In this document: positions 1 to 10,207 of the stretch, piece after piece | Layout of the letters: each line of letters starts with the position of its first letter | Numbering within the stretch: the stretch's first letter is position 1 | From: Janthinobacterium saanense | GTDB taxonomy: Bacteria; Pseudomonadota; Gammaproteobacteria; Burkholderiales; Burkholderiaceae_D | Length of the DNA: 64,000 nt | Assembly (NCBI RefSeq): GCF_014200675.1 | Contig: NZ_JACHCI010000006.1 | Location: 1-64,000 of the forward strand | Reading direction: 5' to 3' | The notes under the pieces: generated by a model | The model's database searches: none | What the model was told of the DNA's origin: nothing | What the model saw: the letters and a program-made list of their open reading frames with translations, nothing else | Program-made: the position numbers and the translations under genes

Positions 1-84
1 CCCGCAGTTGCGCTTCACTTCGCTCACTGTGGTCAGCTCGCGGCGGGACTTGCACCCGCAGGAGTGCGCCCATGCTGGGCGCAC
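1..84 (-). mobile_element. 5' end of a group II intron, class IIC-like (truncated by window edge)
   Basis: Read on the minus strand from position 84, the sequence opens GTGCGCCCAGCATGGG, folds into an 8-bp stem (77-84 with 64-71), and continues with GGGTGCAAGTCCCG. From memory, the Oceanobacillus iheyensis class IIC intron opens GUGUGCCCGGCAUGGG and then has GGGUGAGAGUCCCG at the same spacing. The intron starts one base after the T-tract of the hflC terminator (86-118), in the orientation expected for class IIC introns, which integrate just behind terminator hairpins. Only the first 84 nt are visible. Domain I continuation, domains V/VI and any reverse transcriptase would lie left of the window. 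The family match is strong on primary sequence, but no search was run. Confidence 0.82.
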
Positions 85-85
85 C

Positions 86-118
86 AAAAAAACGGGGCCG
101 GCATCACTGCCGGCCCCG
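86..118 (-). terminator. Rho-independent terminator of the hfq-hflX-hflK-hflC operon
   Basis: A perfect 11-bp GC stem (93-103 with 108-118) closes a 4-nt loop and is followed on the minus strand by seven Ts (92-86). It lies 27 bp past the hflC stop. The group II intron begins 2 bp behind the T-tract, so this hairpin is also the probable intron target. Confidence 0.93.
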
Positions 119-144
119 CTTGCTCCATTACTGGCTGTCTGCTT

Positions 145-1032
145 TTACTTCTTCGCTGCGCCCGCCGAAGGACCGCCCTTGAAGTACTTGAAGAATTCCG
201 AGCTTGGATCCATGACCATGATGTCGTTCGGCCCCTTGAACGTGGCGCGGTAAGCTTCCAGGCTACGGTAAAACTTGTAGAACTCCGGATTCCTGCCAAA
301 CGCTTCGGCATAGACCTGCGATGCCTTGGCGTCGCCTTCACCGCGGATATTCTCGGCCTTGCTATACGCTTCGGCCAGGATCACGGTGCGCTGCTTGTCG
401 GCGTCGGCGCGGATTTTTTCCGAATCAGCCGAACCGGTCGAACGCAGCTCATTGGCCACGCGCACACGCTCGGACTTCATGCGTTCATACACCGAGTTAT
501 TGATCTGCTCGACGTAATCGACGCGTTTCAGGCGCACGTCGACGATGCCCACGCCGATGGCCTCGGCCTCGGCCGCCACCTTGACCTTGATCGCCTGCAT
601 CACCTTGCCGCGCTCGCCAGAGATCACTTCGCGCACGGTGCGCTTGGTGATTTCATCGTTCAGGGCGGCCTTGACGATTTGCGACATGCGGTTGCGGGCA
701 CGGCTTTCATCGCCGCCGAAGCTGCGGAAATATGTCCTCGGATTGACGATGCGCCACTTCACATACGCGTCGACGAGGATATTCTTCTTCTCGGCCGTGA
801 TGAAGCGTTCCGGCTCCGGCGTGTCAAGCGTCAGGACCCGCCTGTCCAGGTAGATGACGTTCTGGAACGGCGGCGGCAGCTTGAAGTACAAGCCTGGCTC
901 GCTAATGACGTCCTTGAGCTCGCCGAGGGCGAAGACCACGGCGTACTTGCGCTGATCGACGACGAACACGGTCGAAGACAACAGCATGATCGCGATAAAG
1001 CCCGCGATCAGGGCGGCGACGATACGGTTCAT
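145..1032 (-). CDS. hflC: Protease modulator HflC
   Basis: SPFH/prohibitin-family membrane protein of 295 aa. With HflK it forms the large HflKC cage around the FtsH protease and limits degradation of membrane substrates. One N-terminal membrane anchor (residues about 4-22) precedes the SPFH domain, with the typical FVVDQRKYAVVFALGE entry, and a long charged helical region (about 190-260) that in HflC/HflK mediates assembly. The ATG shares one base with the hflK stop (TAATG), which indicates translational coupling. Length is normal for the family. It is the last gene of the hfq operon, 27 bp before a strong terminator. Confidence 0.96.
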   Translation of the reverse strand: MNRIVAALIAGFIAIMLLSSTVFVVDQRKYAVVFALGELKDVISEPGLYFKLPPPFQNVIYLDRRVLTLDTPEPERFITAEKKNILVDAYVKWRIVNPRTYFRSFGGDESRARNRMSQIVKAALNDEITKRTVREVISGERGKVMQAIKVKVAAEAEAIGVGIVDVRLKRVDYVEQINNSVYERMKSERVRVANELRSTGSADSEKIRADADKQRTVILAEAYSKAENIRGEGDAKASQVYAEAFGRNPEFYKFYRSLEAYRATFKGPNDIMVMDPSSEFFKYFKGGPSAGAAKK

Positions 1033-2324
1033 TAGCGGCTCTCCCGTTCACGCGAAGAACGGCCGTCACGGCGCGAATTGACTTCGACTGTCTGCATGGT
1101 TTCCTGTGGCAAAACGGTGGTGGTGGCAGGCGAGGCAGCTGCGCGCGCCACCGCAGCGGTGGCGTCCGACGCTGCCGTCTGGGCAATCAGCTTGTCCAGT
1201 GGCAGGTACAGCAGATTGCTGCCCGTCTTCGCGTCGACCATGACCTTGCTGGTACTGGAGAACACTTGCTGCATCGTTTCCAGATACATGCGGTCACGCG
1301 TCACGGCAGGCGCCTTCTGGTACTCGACCAGCACCTGCTTGAAGCGCGAGGCGTTACCGGTGGCGTTTTCCGTCACCATGGCGCGGTAGGCTTCGGCCTC
1401 CTGGATCAGACGGAAGGCCGCGCCGTGCGCTTTTGGAATCACGTCGTTGGCATAGGCTTCGCCTTCATTCTTCTGGCGTTCGCGGTCTTGCCCTGCTTTC
1501 ACGGCATCGTCGAAAGCGGCTTGCACCTGCTCCGGCGGCTGCACGGCCTGCATCGTGACATTGTTGATCAACACGCCGACCTTGTAATCATCAAGAATCT
1601 GCTGCATCAATTTCTGCGTGTCAAAGGCCACTTTTTCGCGGCCTTCATACAGCACGAAGTCCATCTTGCTGCGGCCGACCACTTCGCGGATCGCCGTTTC
1701 GGCGACCTGGCGCAAGGTGTCTTCCTGGTCGCGCACGTTGAACAGCCATTCGACGGGATCTTTCAGGGTGTACTGCACCGCAAACTGAATGTCGATGATG
1801 TTTTCATCGTCGGTCAGCATCAGCGATTCGCTGGCCTGCTTGTTGTTCAGCGAAGTGCGGTAACCGACTTCCACGGTACGCACCTGCGACACATTGACGG
1901 TTTCGTCGGTCTGGAACGGGTACGGCCAGCGCCAGTTGAAACCGGCCGGCGTGGTGCGCGTGACGTGGCCAAAGGTCAGCACGACGCCGCTCTGACCCTC
2001 TTGCACGATGAAGGCGCCGCTGGCAAGCCAGATTAGCACCGCGATCACGCCGACCACGCCGGCAGTGATGCCTGCGCCCTTCATGTCCGGGCGAGGGCCA
2101 TTGCCGCCGCCACCATTGCCGCCATTATCGGGACGGTTATTCTTTTGTCCGAAAAAGGCGTTCAGGCGCTGATTGAAATCACGCCACAATTGATCCAGGT
2201 CCGGCGGACCTTCACCGGGCTTTTTGCCTTCTTGGGCTTTCTTGCCGTCGTCCTTGCGATTGCCCCAGCGGGGATCATTCAGGGATAACTTCAAGCCTGT
2301 TTTTTTGAGTAGGGAGACAAGCAT
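1032..2324 (-). CDS. hflK: FtsH protease activity modulator HflK
   Basis: SPFH-domain partner of HflC in the FtsH-HflKC membrane complex, 430 aa. An N-terminal cytosolic tail rich in Gly, Asn and Pro (about residues 60-80) precedes a single membrane helix (about 84-106) and the SPFH domain starting VQEGQSGVVLTFGHV. A helical region follows. The C-terminal tail is low-complexity Ala/Thr then Arg/Ser-rich, usual in betaproteobacterial HflK. It lies 2 bp after hflX and overlaps hflC by one base, so the three genes are co-translated from the hfq operon. Confidence 0.96.
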   Translation of the reverse strand: MLVSLLKKTGLKLSLNDPRWGNRKDDGKKAQEGKKPGEGPPDLDQLWRDFNQRLNAFFGQKNNRPDNGGNGGGGNGPRPDMKGAGITAGVVGVIAVLIWLASGAFIVQEGQSGVVLTFGHVTRTTPAGFNWRWPYPFQTDETVNVSQVRTVEVGYRTSLNNKQASESLMLTDDENIIDIQFAVQYTLKDPVEWLFNVRDQEDTLRQVAETAIREVVGRSKMDFVLYEGREKVAFDTQKLMQQILDDYKVGVLINNVTMQAVQPPEQVQAAFDDAVKAGQDRERQKNEGEAYANDVIPKAHGAAFRLIQEAEAYRAMVTENATGNASRFKQVLVEYQKAPAVTRDRMYLETMQQVFSSTSKVMVDAKTGSNLLYLPLDKLIAQTAASDATAAVARAAASPATTTVLPQETMQTVEVNSRRDGRSSRERESR

Positions 2325-2326
2325 AA

Positions 2327-3556
2327 CTATCGTGTTCCGACTTGAGAGTGGGTGGAAAACCTATCATCCTGGTCTGGCTCTTCGGCCTGATCCGGGGCGG
2401 CGCCATCGTGCTGCTGGTCGTGCTCGTGCTGACTGTGCTGGTCTTGCTGTTCCGCTTCGCCATCCCGATAGCGATGGGCCGAAGCTGGCGCATTCTTTGC
2501 CATCTCGACGATCGCCTCGCGCAGCAGGTCAAGACCGCTACCTTTTTGCGCACTGACGAAGACGCGACTGATCGTAGCATATTCATCACGCTCTATCGAC
2601 GGTTCCAGTCCGGCCGCATCGATCTTGTTCCACACGAGGATTTGCGGAATATGATCGGCGCCGATCTCTTTCAAGACCAGGTTGACCTGTTCGATCTGCT
2701 CCATGCGCACCGGCGACGAAGCGTCGACGACGTGCAGCAGCAAATCGGCATGGATGGTTTCTTCGAGCGTGGCGCGGAAAGCGGCCACCAGCTGATGCGG
2801 CAATTCGCGCACGAAGCCGACCGTGTCGGAGATCACCACATTGCCCACTTCCTGGCCCAGGTAAACCCGGCGCGAAGTAGTGTCCAGGGTGGCGAACAAC
2901 TGGTCGGCGACATACACGCCAGCCTTGGTCACGGCGTTGAACAGGGTCGACTTGCCGGCATTGGTATAGCCGACCAGGGACACCGAAAACGTGTGATTGC
3001 GGCCGCGCGCACGGCGCTGGGTTTCGCGCTGCTTGTGCAGCTTTTCCAGGCGAGCCCGGAGTGCCTTGACACGGTCGCCGATCAGCCGGCGGTCGGTCTC
3101 GAGCTGCGTCTCGCCGGGACCGCGCAAGCCGATACCGCCCTTTTGCCGCTCAAGGTGAGTCCAGCCGCGTATCAGACGTGTGGCCAGATGCTGCAACTGG
3201 GCCAGCTCGACCTGCAGCTTGCCCTCGTGGCTCTTGGCGCGCTGCGCAAAGATATCGAGGATCAGGCTGGTACGGTCGAGCACCCGCACATTCAGGCGCT
3301 TTTCCAGATTGCGCTGCTGTGCCGGCGAGAGGGCGTGATTGAAGATGACGATTTCCAGCTGGTCATTGACGACCACGTCGCCTATCTCGTCGGCCTTGCC
3401 GCTACCGACAAAATAGGCGGAATCGGGACTGGAACGCTTGGCCGTCATGGTGGAAATCGGATCCGCACCAGCTGAACGCGACAACAGCATCAATTCCTCC
3501 ATGCTGGCGGCAAAGTCGCTGTGACCGAAGTCAACCCCGACTAGTGCCGCGCGCAT
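2327..3556 (-). CDS. hflX: Ribosome-associated GTPase HflX
   Basis: GTPase that binds the 50S subunit and splits stalled or heat-damaged ribosomes. The N-terminal HflX domain (about 1-190) contains the glycine-rich RGPGETQLETDRR segment. The G domain has G1 GYTNAGKST near residue 196, G3 DTVGF and G4 NKID. The last 45 residues are a polar Gln/Asp/His-rich tail (EQQDQHSQHEHDQQHDG) of unknown role that looks disordered. It lies between hfq and hflK, the standard order in beta- and gammaproteobacteria. Length 409 aa is normal. Confidence 0.96.
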   Translation of the reverse strand: MRAALVGVDFGHSDFAASMEELMLLSRSAGADPISTMTAKRSSPDSAYFVGSGKADEIGDVVVNDQLEIVIFNHALSPAQQRNLEKRLNVRVLDRTSLILDIFAQRAKSHEGKLQVELAQLQHLATRLIRGWTHLERQKGGIGLRGPGETQLETDRRLIGDRVKALRARLEKLHKQRETQRRARGRNHTFSVSLVGYTNAGKSTLFNAVTKAGVYVADQLFATLDTTSRRVYLGQEVGNVVISDTVGFVRELPHQLVAAFRATLEETIHADLLLHVVDASSPVRMEQIEQVNLVLKEIGADHIPQILVWNKIDAAGLEPSIERDEYATISRVFVSAQKGSGLDLLREAIVEMAKNAPASAHRYRDGEAEQQDQHSQHEHDQQHDGAAPDQAEEPDQDDRFSTHSQVGTR

Positions 3557-3670
3557 GATGGAAACGAATAAGTTGCAGCGAACAGTGACGCCGATGCAAA
3601 TGCATCAGCGCCGCTGGCGCGGACGATGGCGTGGGAGGGTGAAAGGCGCTGGGCCGTCAAGCTCAACGCT

Positions 3671-3907
3671 TTACTCCGCTTCAGATTCAATATTGAGATT
3701 GACGGCACGGGCCGGCACCACTGTCGAGATGGCATGCTTGTACACCATCTGCGTGACCGTATTGCGCAGCAATACGACATATTGATCAAACGATTCGATA
3801 TGACCTTGCAATTTAATACCATTGACCAGGTAAATCGAGACAGGAACATGCTCTTTGCGTAATGCATTGAGGAATGGGTCTTGTAACAGTTGCCCTTTGT
3901 TGCTCAT
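3671..3907 (-). CDS. hfq: RNA chaperone Hfq
   Basis: Hexameric Sm-like RNA chaperone that pairs small RNAs with mRNAs. The 78-aa protein contains the Sm1 region ([17 protein letters not shown]) and the Sm2 YKHA motif that lines the proximal RNA pore; Q8 and the F/H rim residues are also conserved. The short acidic C-terminus (NIESEAE) is typical of compact betaproteobacterial Hfq. A GGAG box 7 nt before the ATG supports the start. A 114-bp gap separates it from hflX. First gene of the hfq-hflXKC operon; its promoter should lie in the 276 bp up to der. Confidence 0.98.
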   Translation of the reverse strand: MSNKGQLLQDPFLNALRKEHVPVSIYLVNGIKLQGHIESFDQYVVLLRNTVTQMVYKHAISTVVPARAVNLNIESEAE

Positions 3908-4088
3908 AACAGCTCCGTTGTTTATGTTGTTGTGTAGAAATTGGAGGCGACTCGCTTGATTTCAAGTGCTCACTCAGCATTCTCTTGCGGAGAATAATGC
4001 ATCGCAGCTACTGTAACCTGTTTTCGCGATCGCTGTCGCGCATGCACATGGCCCAGGAAATATTACCGTCACCACGTCCAGTTTATTT

Positions 4089-4119
4089 AAAATCGGCACC
4101 GCATTTTCCATGCGGCGCC
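4089..4119 (-). terminator. Probable terminator downstream of der
   Basis: A 10-bp stem (4095-4104 with 4110-4119, one G-U pair in the minus-strand RNA) closes a 5-nt loop and is followed on the minus strand by GATTTTAAA. The U-run is short, so termination may be incomplete and some der-operon transcripts may read into hfq. Confidence 0.6.
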
Positions 4120-4183
4120 TTAATGTAAACTTAATTACTAACCATTTAAGCAATCAACCGTATTTTTACAATTTCAATACAGT

Positions 4184-5527
4184 TTATTTCGGCGTTCTGG
4201 CAAACGGATTTTTACCGGTCCGCAATTCAATCCGCAATGGCGTACCGACCAACGAGAAAGTATCGCGGAAATGTTTTTCCAAATAACGCTTATACGGATC
4301 GCCCACGGCATCGAGTGCATTACCGTGAATGACGATCACCGGCGGGTTCATGCCGCCCTGGTGAGCATAACGCAATTTCGGACGGATCGAGCCCTTGCGG
4401 CGCGGTTCCTGCTTCTCTACCGCCTCGATCAGGGCGCGCGTCAGCTTCGGCGTCGACAGGTCGCACATGGCGGCCGCATACGCAGCGTTGAGCGACTTCA
4501 TCAATGGACCGATGCCGCTGCCTTTCAGCGCCGAAATAAAGTGCATATTGGCAAAAGACAGGAAATCGAGCTTGCGGTCGAGATCGATCTTGATTTCATC
4601 GCGTTCGTGCGATTGCAAGCCATCCCATTTATTCACGGCCACCACCAGCGCGCGGCCCGATTCCAGAATAAAGCCGGCGATATGCGCGTCTTGTTCGGAA
4701 ATATCTTGCTGCGCGTCGAGCAGCAGCACCACCACGTTGGCCTCGGAAATCGATTGCAGCGTCTTGACGACCGAGAATTTCTCGATCGCTTCAAACACCT
4801 TGCCACGGCGGCGGATACCGGCCGTGTCGATCAGCGTGTATTGCTGGCCATCGCGCTCGAACGGAATCTCGATCGAATCGCGGGTCGTGCCCGGCATGTC
4901 GAAGGCGATTACGCGCTCTTCGCCCAGCAGGGTGTTGACCAGGGTGGACTTGCCCACGTTCGGGCGGCCGACCAGGGCGATCTTGATGCCACGGTCAGTC
5001 TTTTCCAGCTCTTCAGGCTCTTCCGGACGCTGCGCAAAGGCCGTGTCGAGCATGACTTCGACCAGGTCGTTGACGCCGTCGCCGTGCGCGGACGAGATCG
5101 CATACGGATCGCCCATGCCCAGTTCGTAGAACTCGGACACGACGGCCGTATAGCGCATGCCCTCGCTCTTGTTGACCACCAGCAAGACCGGACGGCCGCT
5201 CTTGCGCAGGAAGTCAACGATGGTCTTGTCATGCGGCGTCAGGCCTTGACGGCCGTCCACGATGAACACCACCACGTCGGCCTCGGCCACGGCCTGCTTG
5301 GTCTGCAGTGCCATCTGGTGCATGATGCCTTCCTTGGCGACGGGTTCGAAACCACCCGTATCGATGACCAGGAAGGGACGTTCGCCGACACGGCCTTCGC
5401 CATAGTGACGATCGCGCGTCAACCCAGGCAAATCCGCCACCAGCGCATCGCGCGAGCGGGTCAGACGATTGAATAAAGTCGATTTCCCAACATTGGGTCG
5501 ACCTACTAGTGCTATTACCGGCTTCAT
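4184..5527 (-). CDS. der: Ribosome biogenesis GTPase Der (EngA)
   Basis: Essential double GTPase for 50S subunit maturation, 447 aa. It has two G domains in tandem, each with a [10 protein letters not shown]-loop (near residues 8 and 188), DLPGLTR and DMPGTTR switch II segments and NKxD motifs, followed by a KH-like domain. The first NKxD reads NKSEG and the second NKWDG; an NKSE variant is common in the first Der domain. It lies 4 bp after bamB at the end of the long minus-strand operon that starts near ndk/rlmN. Confidence 0.97.
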   Translation of the reverse strand: MKPVIALVGRPNVGKSTLFNRLTRSRDALVADLPGLTRDRHYGEGRVGERPFLVIDTGGFEPVAKEGIMHQMALQTKQAVAEADVVVFIVDGRQGLTPHDKTIVDFLRKSGRPVLLVVNKSEGMRYTAVVSEFYELGMGDPYAISSAHGDGVNDLVEVMLDTAFAQRPEEPEELEKTDRGIKIALVGRPNVGKSTLVNTLLGEERVIAFDMPGTTRDSIEIPFERDGQQYTLIDTAGIRRRGKVFEAIEKFSVVKTLQSISEANVVVLLLDAQQDISEQDAHIAGFILESGRALVVAVNKWDGLQSHERDEIKIDLDRKLDFLSFANMHFISALKGSGIGPLMKSLNAAYAAAMCDLSTPKLTRALIEAVEKQEPRRKGSIRPKLRYAHQGGMNPPVIVIHGNALDAVGDPYKRYLEKHFRDTFSLVGTPLRIELRTGKNPFARTPK

Positions 5528-5531
5528 TGTA

Positions 5532-6677
5532 TTACTCGACCGCGAGAGCGGTCACTGTCCCTGATTGGGTTTGAAAAATCAAATTCGAACCGGCGATGAC
5601 GGGAGCCGAAACAATCGGGCTGCCGTCGGTGCTGACCCGACCTATAAATGCGCCATCTTCCCGTGACAGGAAGTGGATGTAACCTTGATAATCACCAACA
5701 GCTACGCTGCGGCCAAACGAGGCCGGCGTCGACACGCGGCGGCGTGCCAGCCCGTCATTCTTCCAGGCGCTCTGCCCTGCCTCACGGCTGAACGCCGTGA
5801 CGGCGCCCTGCTCATCGACAGCAAACACGAAACGCTGGTCGACCGCCACGCCCACGTCGGACGAGTACGGCTTGGTCCAGCGCGGCACGCCGGTGGCTGC
5901 ATCGAAGCAGCCGGCCTTGCCCTGGTAAGTCACGGTGCACACTTCGCTTTCAAACACCACCGGCGTACCGGCGATGTCTGACACACGTTCAAGTTCGGTG
6001 GCGCCGCGTGGTTCGCTGACGACGTTTTCCCAGCGTACCACACCGGTCGCCGCCGTCAGCGCCATCAGTTTGCCGCCCGGCTGGGCCACGTAGAGATTGG
6101 CGCCGCCCAGCACCATGCCCGGCGCATTGCGCAAGGTCAATGCTGGCGTGGCGCGCTGCACCACCCATTTGCGCTCACCCGTCTTGGCGTCGAGGCCGAC
6201 GATGCGGTTATCCACGCTGCGTATCGCGACGATACCCTGGCTGACGACAGGCGCCGTCAACACTTCGCTCGAGGCCTGATACGTCCACAATGGCTTGCCA
6301 TCGGCATCAAAAGCCAGCACAGTGCCCTTGGCGGCGCCCACCGCCACGATGCTGCCGTCGGTGCCGGCGCTGGAGGTAATGTCGCTACCGGCCTTGACGC
6401 GCCAGGTTTCACGGCCGGTGGCGGCATCGAGACGCGCCAGGGCGCCATCGGCACTGACCACATACAGGCTGCTGCCGGACAAGGCAGGCGTGAAGGCATA
6501 CACGCCCGACTTGCCGATGGAATACTTCCATGCATCGCGCACGGCGAGGCTAGACTTTAACTCGACCAATGGAGCTGGCTCGACTTTCGGATCTTTTTTG
6601 GCAAACGGATTCAAGGACGAGCAACCCGCCACCAGGACCAAGAGGCTTGCAGCTACCAGCTTTTCAGTGACACGCAT
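5532..6677 (-). CDS. bamB: Outer membrane assembly lipoprotein BamB
   Basis: Lipoprotein of the BAM complex, which folds beta-barrel proteins into the outer membrane; 381 aa. The signal peptide ends in a lipobox (LVAGCSS, Cys19). The rest is a beta-propeller of PQQ-like repeats, seen as recurring motifs such as [23 protein letters not shown] and [11 protein letters not shown]. It sits between yfgM and der, the usual proteobacterial order. Confidence 0.95.
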   Translation of the reverse strand: MRVTEKLVAASLLVLVAGCSSLNPFAKKDPKVEPAPLVELKSSLAVRDAWKYSIGKSGVYAFTPALSGSSLYVVSADGALARLDAATGRETWRVKAGSDITSSAGTDGSIVAVGAAKGTVLAFDADGKPLWTYQASSEVLTAPVVSQGIVAIRSVDNRIVGLDAKTGERKWVVQRATPALTLRNAPGMVLGGANLYVAQPGGKLMALTAATGVVRWENVVSEPRGATELERVSDIAGTPVVFESEVCTVTYQGKAGCFDAATGVPRWTKPYSSDVGVAVDQRFVFAVDEQGAVTAFSREAGQSAWKNDGLARRRVSTPASFGRSVAVGDYQGYIHFLSREDGAFIGRVSTDGSPIVSAPVIAGSNLIFQTQSGTVTALAVE

Positions 6678-6773
6678 AAGTGTTATCCAACCTTCTTCTT
6701 GTACTTGTAAGGGTCGAGCCGCCGGCGTGAGTGCCGCGCAGCAGAACCGCTAGTTTTCTTATCAAGCAGCAAC

Positions 6774-7442
6774 TCAGGCAGCAGCTTGATCTGCCTTGGC
6801 CGTGTCTTCCGGCACCGTTCCGCCGATGGCTTCCAGTTTGATCTGGATCAACTGACGGCCTGGATTATCCTTGGCAGTCGCGGCCAGCGCCGCCAGGTAA
6901 GCGGTACGGGCATCGGCCAGCTTGTTTTGCGCCACCAGGATATCGCCCTTGCGGTCGGCCACGGCGCCGGCAAATTGCGGCACGTTGGCGGACGCCAGCA
7001 CTTTCAGCGCTTCGTCATACGACTTTTCATCCATCAGCACGCCAGCCAGGCGCAGCTGCGCGATGACCTTGTATTCTTCGGCGCCATGGTCCGCTACCCA
7101 TTGCAGCTGGGTCTTGGCGGCTTTCAGGTCATTGGCATCGAAAGCCGTCTTGGCCGCTGCCAGCGAGGCCATCTGCGCGTAAGCCGTACGGCTGAAACGC
7201 GACTGCATGTCGGACGCCGCGCGCTGCACCTTGGCATTGTCCTTGGCGACGATGGCGTTTTGCAATTCATCGTACAACTGGCCCGCTTGCGCCGCCTGGG
7301 TGCGCTGGTAGTACTGCCAGCCCGCCCAGCCACTGTAGGCGGCCAGCGCCACGATCAAGACCCAGGAGGTCAGGTTGCCGTTGCGCTGCCACCAGGCTTT
7401 GAGGGTTGCCAGTTGTTCTTGTTCTTCGTGATCGTATGCCAT
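6774..7442 (-). CDS. YfgM-type tetratricopeptide protein (SecYEG ancillary subunit family)
   Basis: Single-pass inner-membrane protein of 222 aa with a periplasmic TPR-like domain. The cytosolic N-terminus (MAYDHEEQEQLATLKAWW) precedes a membrane helix (about 26-44, LTSWVLIVALAAYSGWAG) and Ala-rich helical repeats. In E. coli, YfgM binds the SecYEG translocon and periplasmic chaperones. Position directly between hisS and bamB is the conserved yfgM location. Family identity is secure; chaperone function here is by homology. Confidence 0.9.
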   Translation of the reverse strand: MAYDHEEQEQLATLKAWWQRNGNLTSWVLIVALAAYSGWAGWQYYQRTQAAQAGQLYDELQNAIVAKDNAKVQRAASDMQSRFSRTAYAQMASLAAAKTAFDANDLKAAKTQLQWVADHGAEEYKVIAQLRLAGVLMDEKSYDEALKVLASANVPQFAGAVADRKGDILVAQNKLADARTAYLAALAATAKDNPGRQLIQIKLEAIGGTVPEDTAKADQAAA

Positions 7443-7505
7443 GAGTCGTCAGTTTTAATGAATAGTTAATCGAAGTTAGCGAAGGGTAGAACGGTATTTT
7501 TCAGC

Positions 7506-8867
7506 TTAATGATGGTGATGCACGTGGCCATCCGCACCATGGTCGTGGCCGCAATCGTGGCCGCCGATGATCTGGTCCACCAGGTAATCGACGACGTCGT
7601 CAAACGGCACCGTGTTTTGCTGCGATCCGGCTTCCGCTTCACGCATGGCTTTCACCGTGGCGACATGGTTGGCGATTTCATCGTCGCCCAGGATCACGGC
7701 AAACGCCGCACCGCTGGCGTCGGCCTTTTTCATCTGGTTCTTGAACGCGCCGCCGCCATTGCTCGCTGCGCAATGTAGCACAACGTCCAGGCCCGCATCG
7801 CGTATCCGCTCTGCCAGCACGAAGGCCTGCAAGCCCGCTGCTTCGCCCTGATGCACCAGATAGACGTCGCACAGGGCTGGCTGTTCCGGCTCGGCAGCGT
7901 CTTTCATCAGCAACACCAGGCGCTCGACACCCATGCCGAAACCGACCGCTGGCGTCGATTTGCCGCCAAACATTTCCACCATGCCGTCGTAGCGGCCACC
8001 GGCGCAGACCGTGCCTTGTGCGCCCAGCTTGTCGCTGACCCACTCGAACACGGTGCGGTTGTAATAGTCCAGGCCGCGCACCAGGCGTGGATTGATGGTG
8101 AAGGGAATATTGTTGTGGTTCAGAATCTTTTGCACGCCGGCAAAGTGCGCCAGCGATTCTTCGCCCAGATAATCCAGCAGCTTGGGCGCGCCGTTGACCA
8201 GGTCCTGCATGGCAGGGTTCTTGGTATCGAGGATGCGCAGCGGATTGCTGTGCAGGCGGCGCTTGGCTTCTTCGTCGAGCAGCTCGCTGTGGCCTTCCAG
8301 GTAGGCGATCAGATCAAAGCGGTGGCGCAGGCGCTCCGCCGCATCGCCAATCGAATTGAGTTCCAGGCGGATGCCGTCCAGGCCCAGGTCATCCCACAGG
8401 CGGCGGGTCATCATGATCAGCTCGGCATCGATATCGGGACCGGTAAAGCCGATCGCTTCCGCGCCAAACTGGTGGAACTGGCGATAACGGCCTTTTTGCG
8501 GACGCTCGTGGCGGAACATCTGGCCCTTGTACCACAGGCGTTTCGGGCCTTCGTAGACCAGGTTGTGCTCGACCACCGCGCGCACCACGCCCGCCGTGCC
8601 TTCAGGGCGCAGGGTCAGGTTGTCGCCGTTCATCGAATCGATGAACGAGTACATTTCCTTTTCCACAATATCGGTCACGGCGCCGATGGCGCGCGCGAAC
8701 AACTTGGTTTCTTCGACGATAGGCGTGCGGATTTGCTGGAAGCCATAGCTTTGCAGCACGGACTGCGCCGTGTTTTCAAACAATTCCCACAGGGCGGCAT
8801 CGGCTGGCAGCACATCGTTCATGCCCTTCACCGCGGTGATTTTATCGAATTTTTTATTATCAGACAT
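7506..8867 (-). CDS. hisS: Histidine--tRNA ligase with His-rich C-terminal tail
   Basis: Class II aminoacyl-tRNA synthetase charging tRNA-His, 453 aa. Motif 2 ([18 protein letters not shown], about 81-98), the histidine-specific [15 protein letters not shown] segment and motif 3 ([10 protein letters not shown]) are intact, followed by the anticodon-binding domain. The last 17 residues form a His/Asp/Gly tail ([17 protein letters not shown]) beyond the usual end of the family. Many betaproteobacterial HisS lack this tail, and it could bind Ni or Zn. Operon position between ispG and yfgM is conserved. Confidence 0.97.
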   Translation of the reverse strand: MSDNKKFDKITAVKGMNDVLPADAALWELFENTAQSVLQSYGFQQIRTPIVEETKLFARAIGAVTDIVEKEMYSFIDSMNGDNLTLRPEGTAGVVRAVVEHNLVYEGPKRLWYKGQMFRHERPQKGRYRQFHQFGAEAIGFTGPDIDAELIMMTRRLWDDLGLDGIRLELNSIGDAAERLRHRFDLIAYLEGHSELLDEEAKRRLHSNPLRILDTKNPAMQDLVNGAPKLLDYLGEESLAHFAGVQKILNHNNIPFTINPRLVRGLDYYNRTVFEWVSDKLGAQGTVCAGGRYDGMVEMFGGKSTPAVGFGMGVERLVLLMKDAAEPEQPALCDVYLVHQGEAAGLQAFVLAERIRDAGLDVVLHCAASNGGGAFKNQMKKADASGAAFAVILGDDEIANHVATVKAMREAEAGSQQNTVPFDDVVDYLVDQIIGGHDCGHDHGADGHVHHHH

Positions 8868-8901
8868 AGTGTTCTTCTTTACTGTTTTTACCGGTATATG
8901 C

Positions 8902-10167
8902 TCAGGCAGCTACTTTGCCGTAGTGGCTCTTCACATAATTCAAGACGATGTCCTGGAATTCTTCCACGATGCGTTCGCCGCGCAGGGTGACGAACTTTTC
9001 GCCATCGACAAACACCGGCGCGGCTGGCGATTCGCCGGTGCCGGGCAAGCTGATGCCGATGTTGGCGTGTTTCGATTCGCCTGGACCGTTGACGATGCAG
9101 CCCATCACGGCCACATTCATCGCTTCCACGCCCGGATAGGCTTTTTTCCACTCCGGCATCTGCTCGCGCAGATAGGTCTGGATATTGTCCGCCAGTTCCT
9201 GGAAGGTGGTCGAGGTGGTGCGGCCGCAACCCGGGCAGGCAATCACCATCGGCGCGAACTTGCGCAGTCCCATGGTTTGCAAGATTTCCTGGCCGACGAT
9301 CACTTCACGCGTACGGTCGCCGCCCGGTTCAGGCGTGAGCGAAATGCGGATGGTGTCGCCGATGCCTTCTTGCAGCAGCACCGACAGCGCCGCCGTCGAG
9401 GCCACGATACCCTTGCTGCCCATGCCCGCTTCCGTCAGGCCCAGGTGCAGCGGATAATCGCAGCGTCTGGACAATTCGCGGTAGACGGCGATCAGATCCT
9501 GCACGCCAGAAACCTTGCACGACAGAATGATCTTGTCGCGGCCCAGGCCCAGTTCTTCGGCGCGCACGGCGTTTTCTATCGCCGACGTCACCAGCGCTTC
9601 ATACATGACTGCTTGTGCCGGCCATGGTTCGGCGCGGCCCGCGTTTTCATCCATGATGCGTGCGAGCAAGGCTTGATCCAGGCTGCCCCAGTTCACGCCG
9701 ATACGCACCGGCTTGTCATACTTGCAGGCCGCTTCGATCATTTGCGCAAATTGCGTATCGCGCTTGGCGCCCTTGCCCACGTTGCCGGGGTTGATGCGGT
9801 ATTTCGACAGCGCGCGCGCGCAATCGGGGTAATCGTTCAGCAAGGTATGGCCGTTGTAATGGAAATCGCCCACCAGCGGCACGTCGATGCCCATCTTGTC
9901 GAGCTGATCGCGGATGTAGGGCACGGCCGCGGCCGATTCCGGCCGGTCCACCGTCAGGCGCACCAGTTCGGAGCCGGCACGCGCCAGTTCCTTGATCTGG
10001 ATCGCCGTGCCGATCGCATCGGCCGTATCCGTATTGGTCATCGACTGCACCACCACAGGGGCGTCGCCGCCCACCCAGATCTGGCGCTGGCCGTGCGCGA
10101 CCAGCACTTTGCGGCTGTCGCGGCGGCCTGAAGGACCGGAAGCTATCGCTGTATTCGAGGTAGCCAT
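8902..10167 (-). CDS. ispG: (E)-4-hydroxy-3-methylbut-2-enyl-diphosphate synthase (flavodoxin) IspG
   Basis: [4Fe-4S] enzyme of the MEP isoprenoid pathway, converting MEcPP to HMBPP; 421 aa. The N-terminal TIM barrel begins with [17 protein letters not shown]. Cluster cysteines are in CPGCGR and [11 protein letters not shown] near the C-terminus. It lies between rodZ and hisS, as in E. coli (rodZ-ispG-hisS). Confidence 0.97.
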   Translation of the reverse strand: MATSNTAIASGPSGRRDSRKVLVAHGQRQIWVGGDAPVVVQSMTNTDTADAIGTAIQIKELARAGSELVRLTVDRPESAAAVPYIRDQLDKMGIDVPLVGDFHYNGHTLLNDYPDCARALSKYRINPGNVGKGAKRDTQFAQMIEAACKYDKPVRIGVNWGSLDQALLARIMDENAGRAEPWPAQAVMYEALVTSAIENAVRAEELGLGRDKIILSCKVSGVQDLIAVYRELSRRCDYPLHLGLTEAGMGSKGIVASTAALSVLLQEGIGDTIRISLTPEPGGDRTREVIVGQEILQTMGLRKFAPMVIACPGCGRTTSTTFQELADNIQTYLREQMPEWKKAYPGVEAMNVAVMGCIVNGPGESKHANIGISLPGTGESPAAPVFVDGEKFVTLRGERIVEEFQDIVLNYVKSHYGKVAA

Positions 10168-10207
10168 ATGTTTCGTCTTGTGAGTTATTTATTGCAATTG
10201 TGACTAT

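Noticed and set aside
3955-3966. CTTGATTTCAAG palindrome upstream of hfq, similar to TTTGAAATCAAA at 62176-62187
   Set aside because: Short AT-rich palindromes of this length are expected by chance, and the two contexts share no function.
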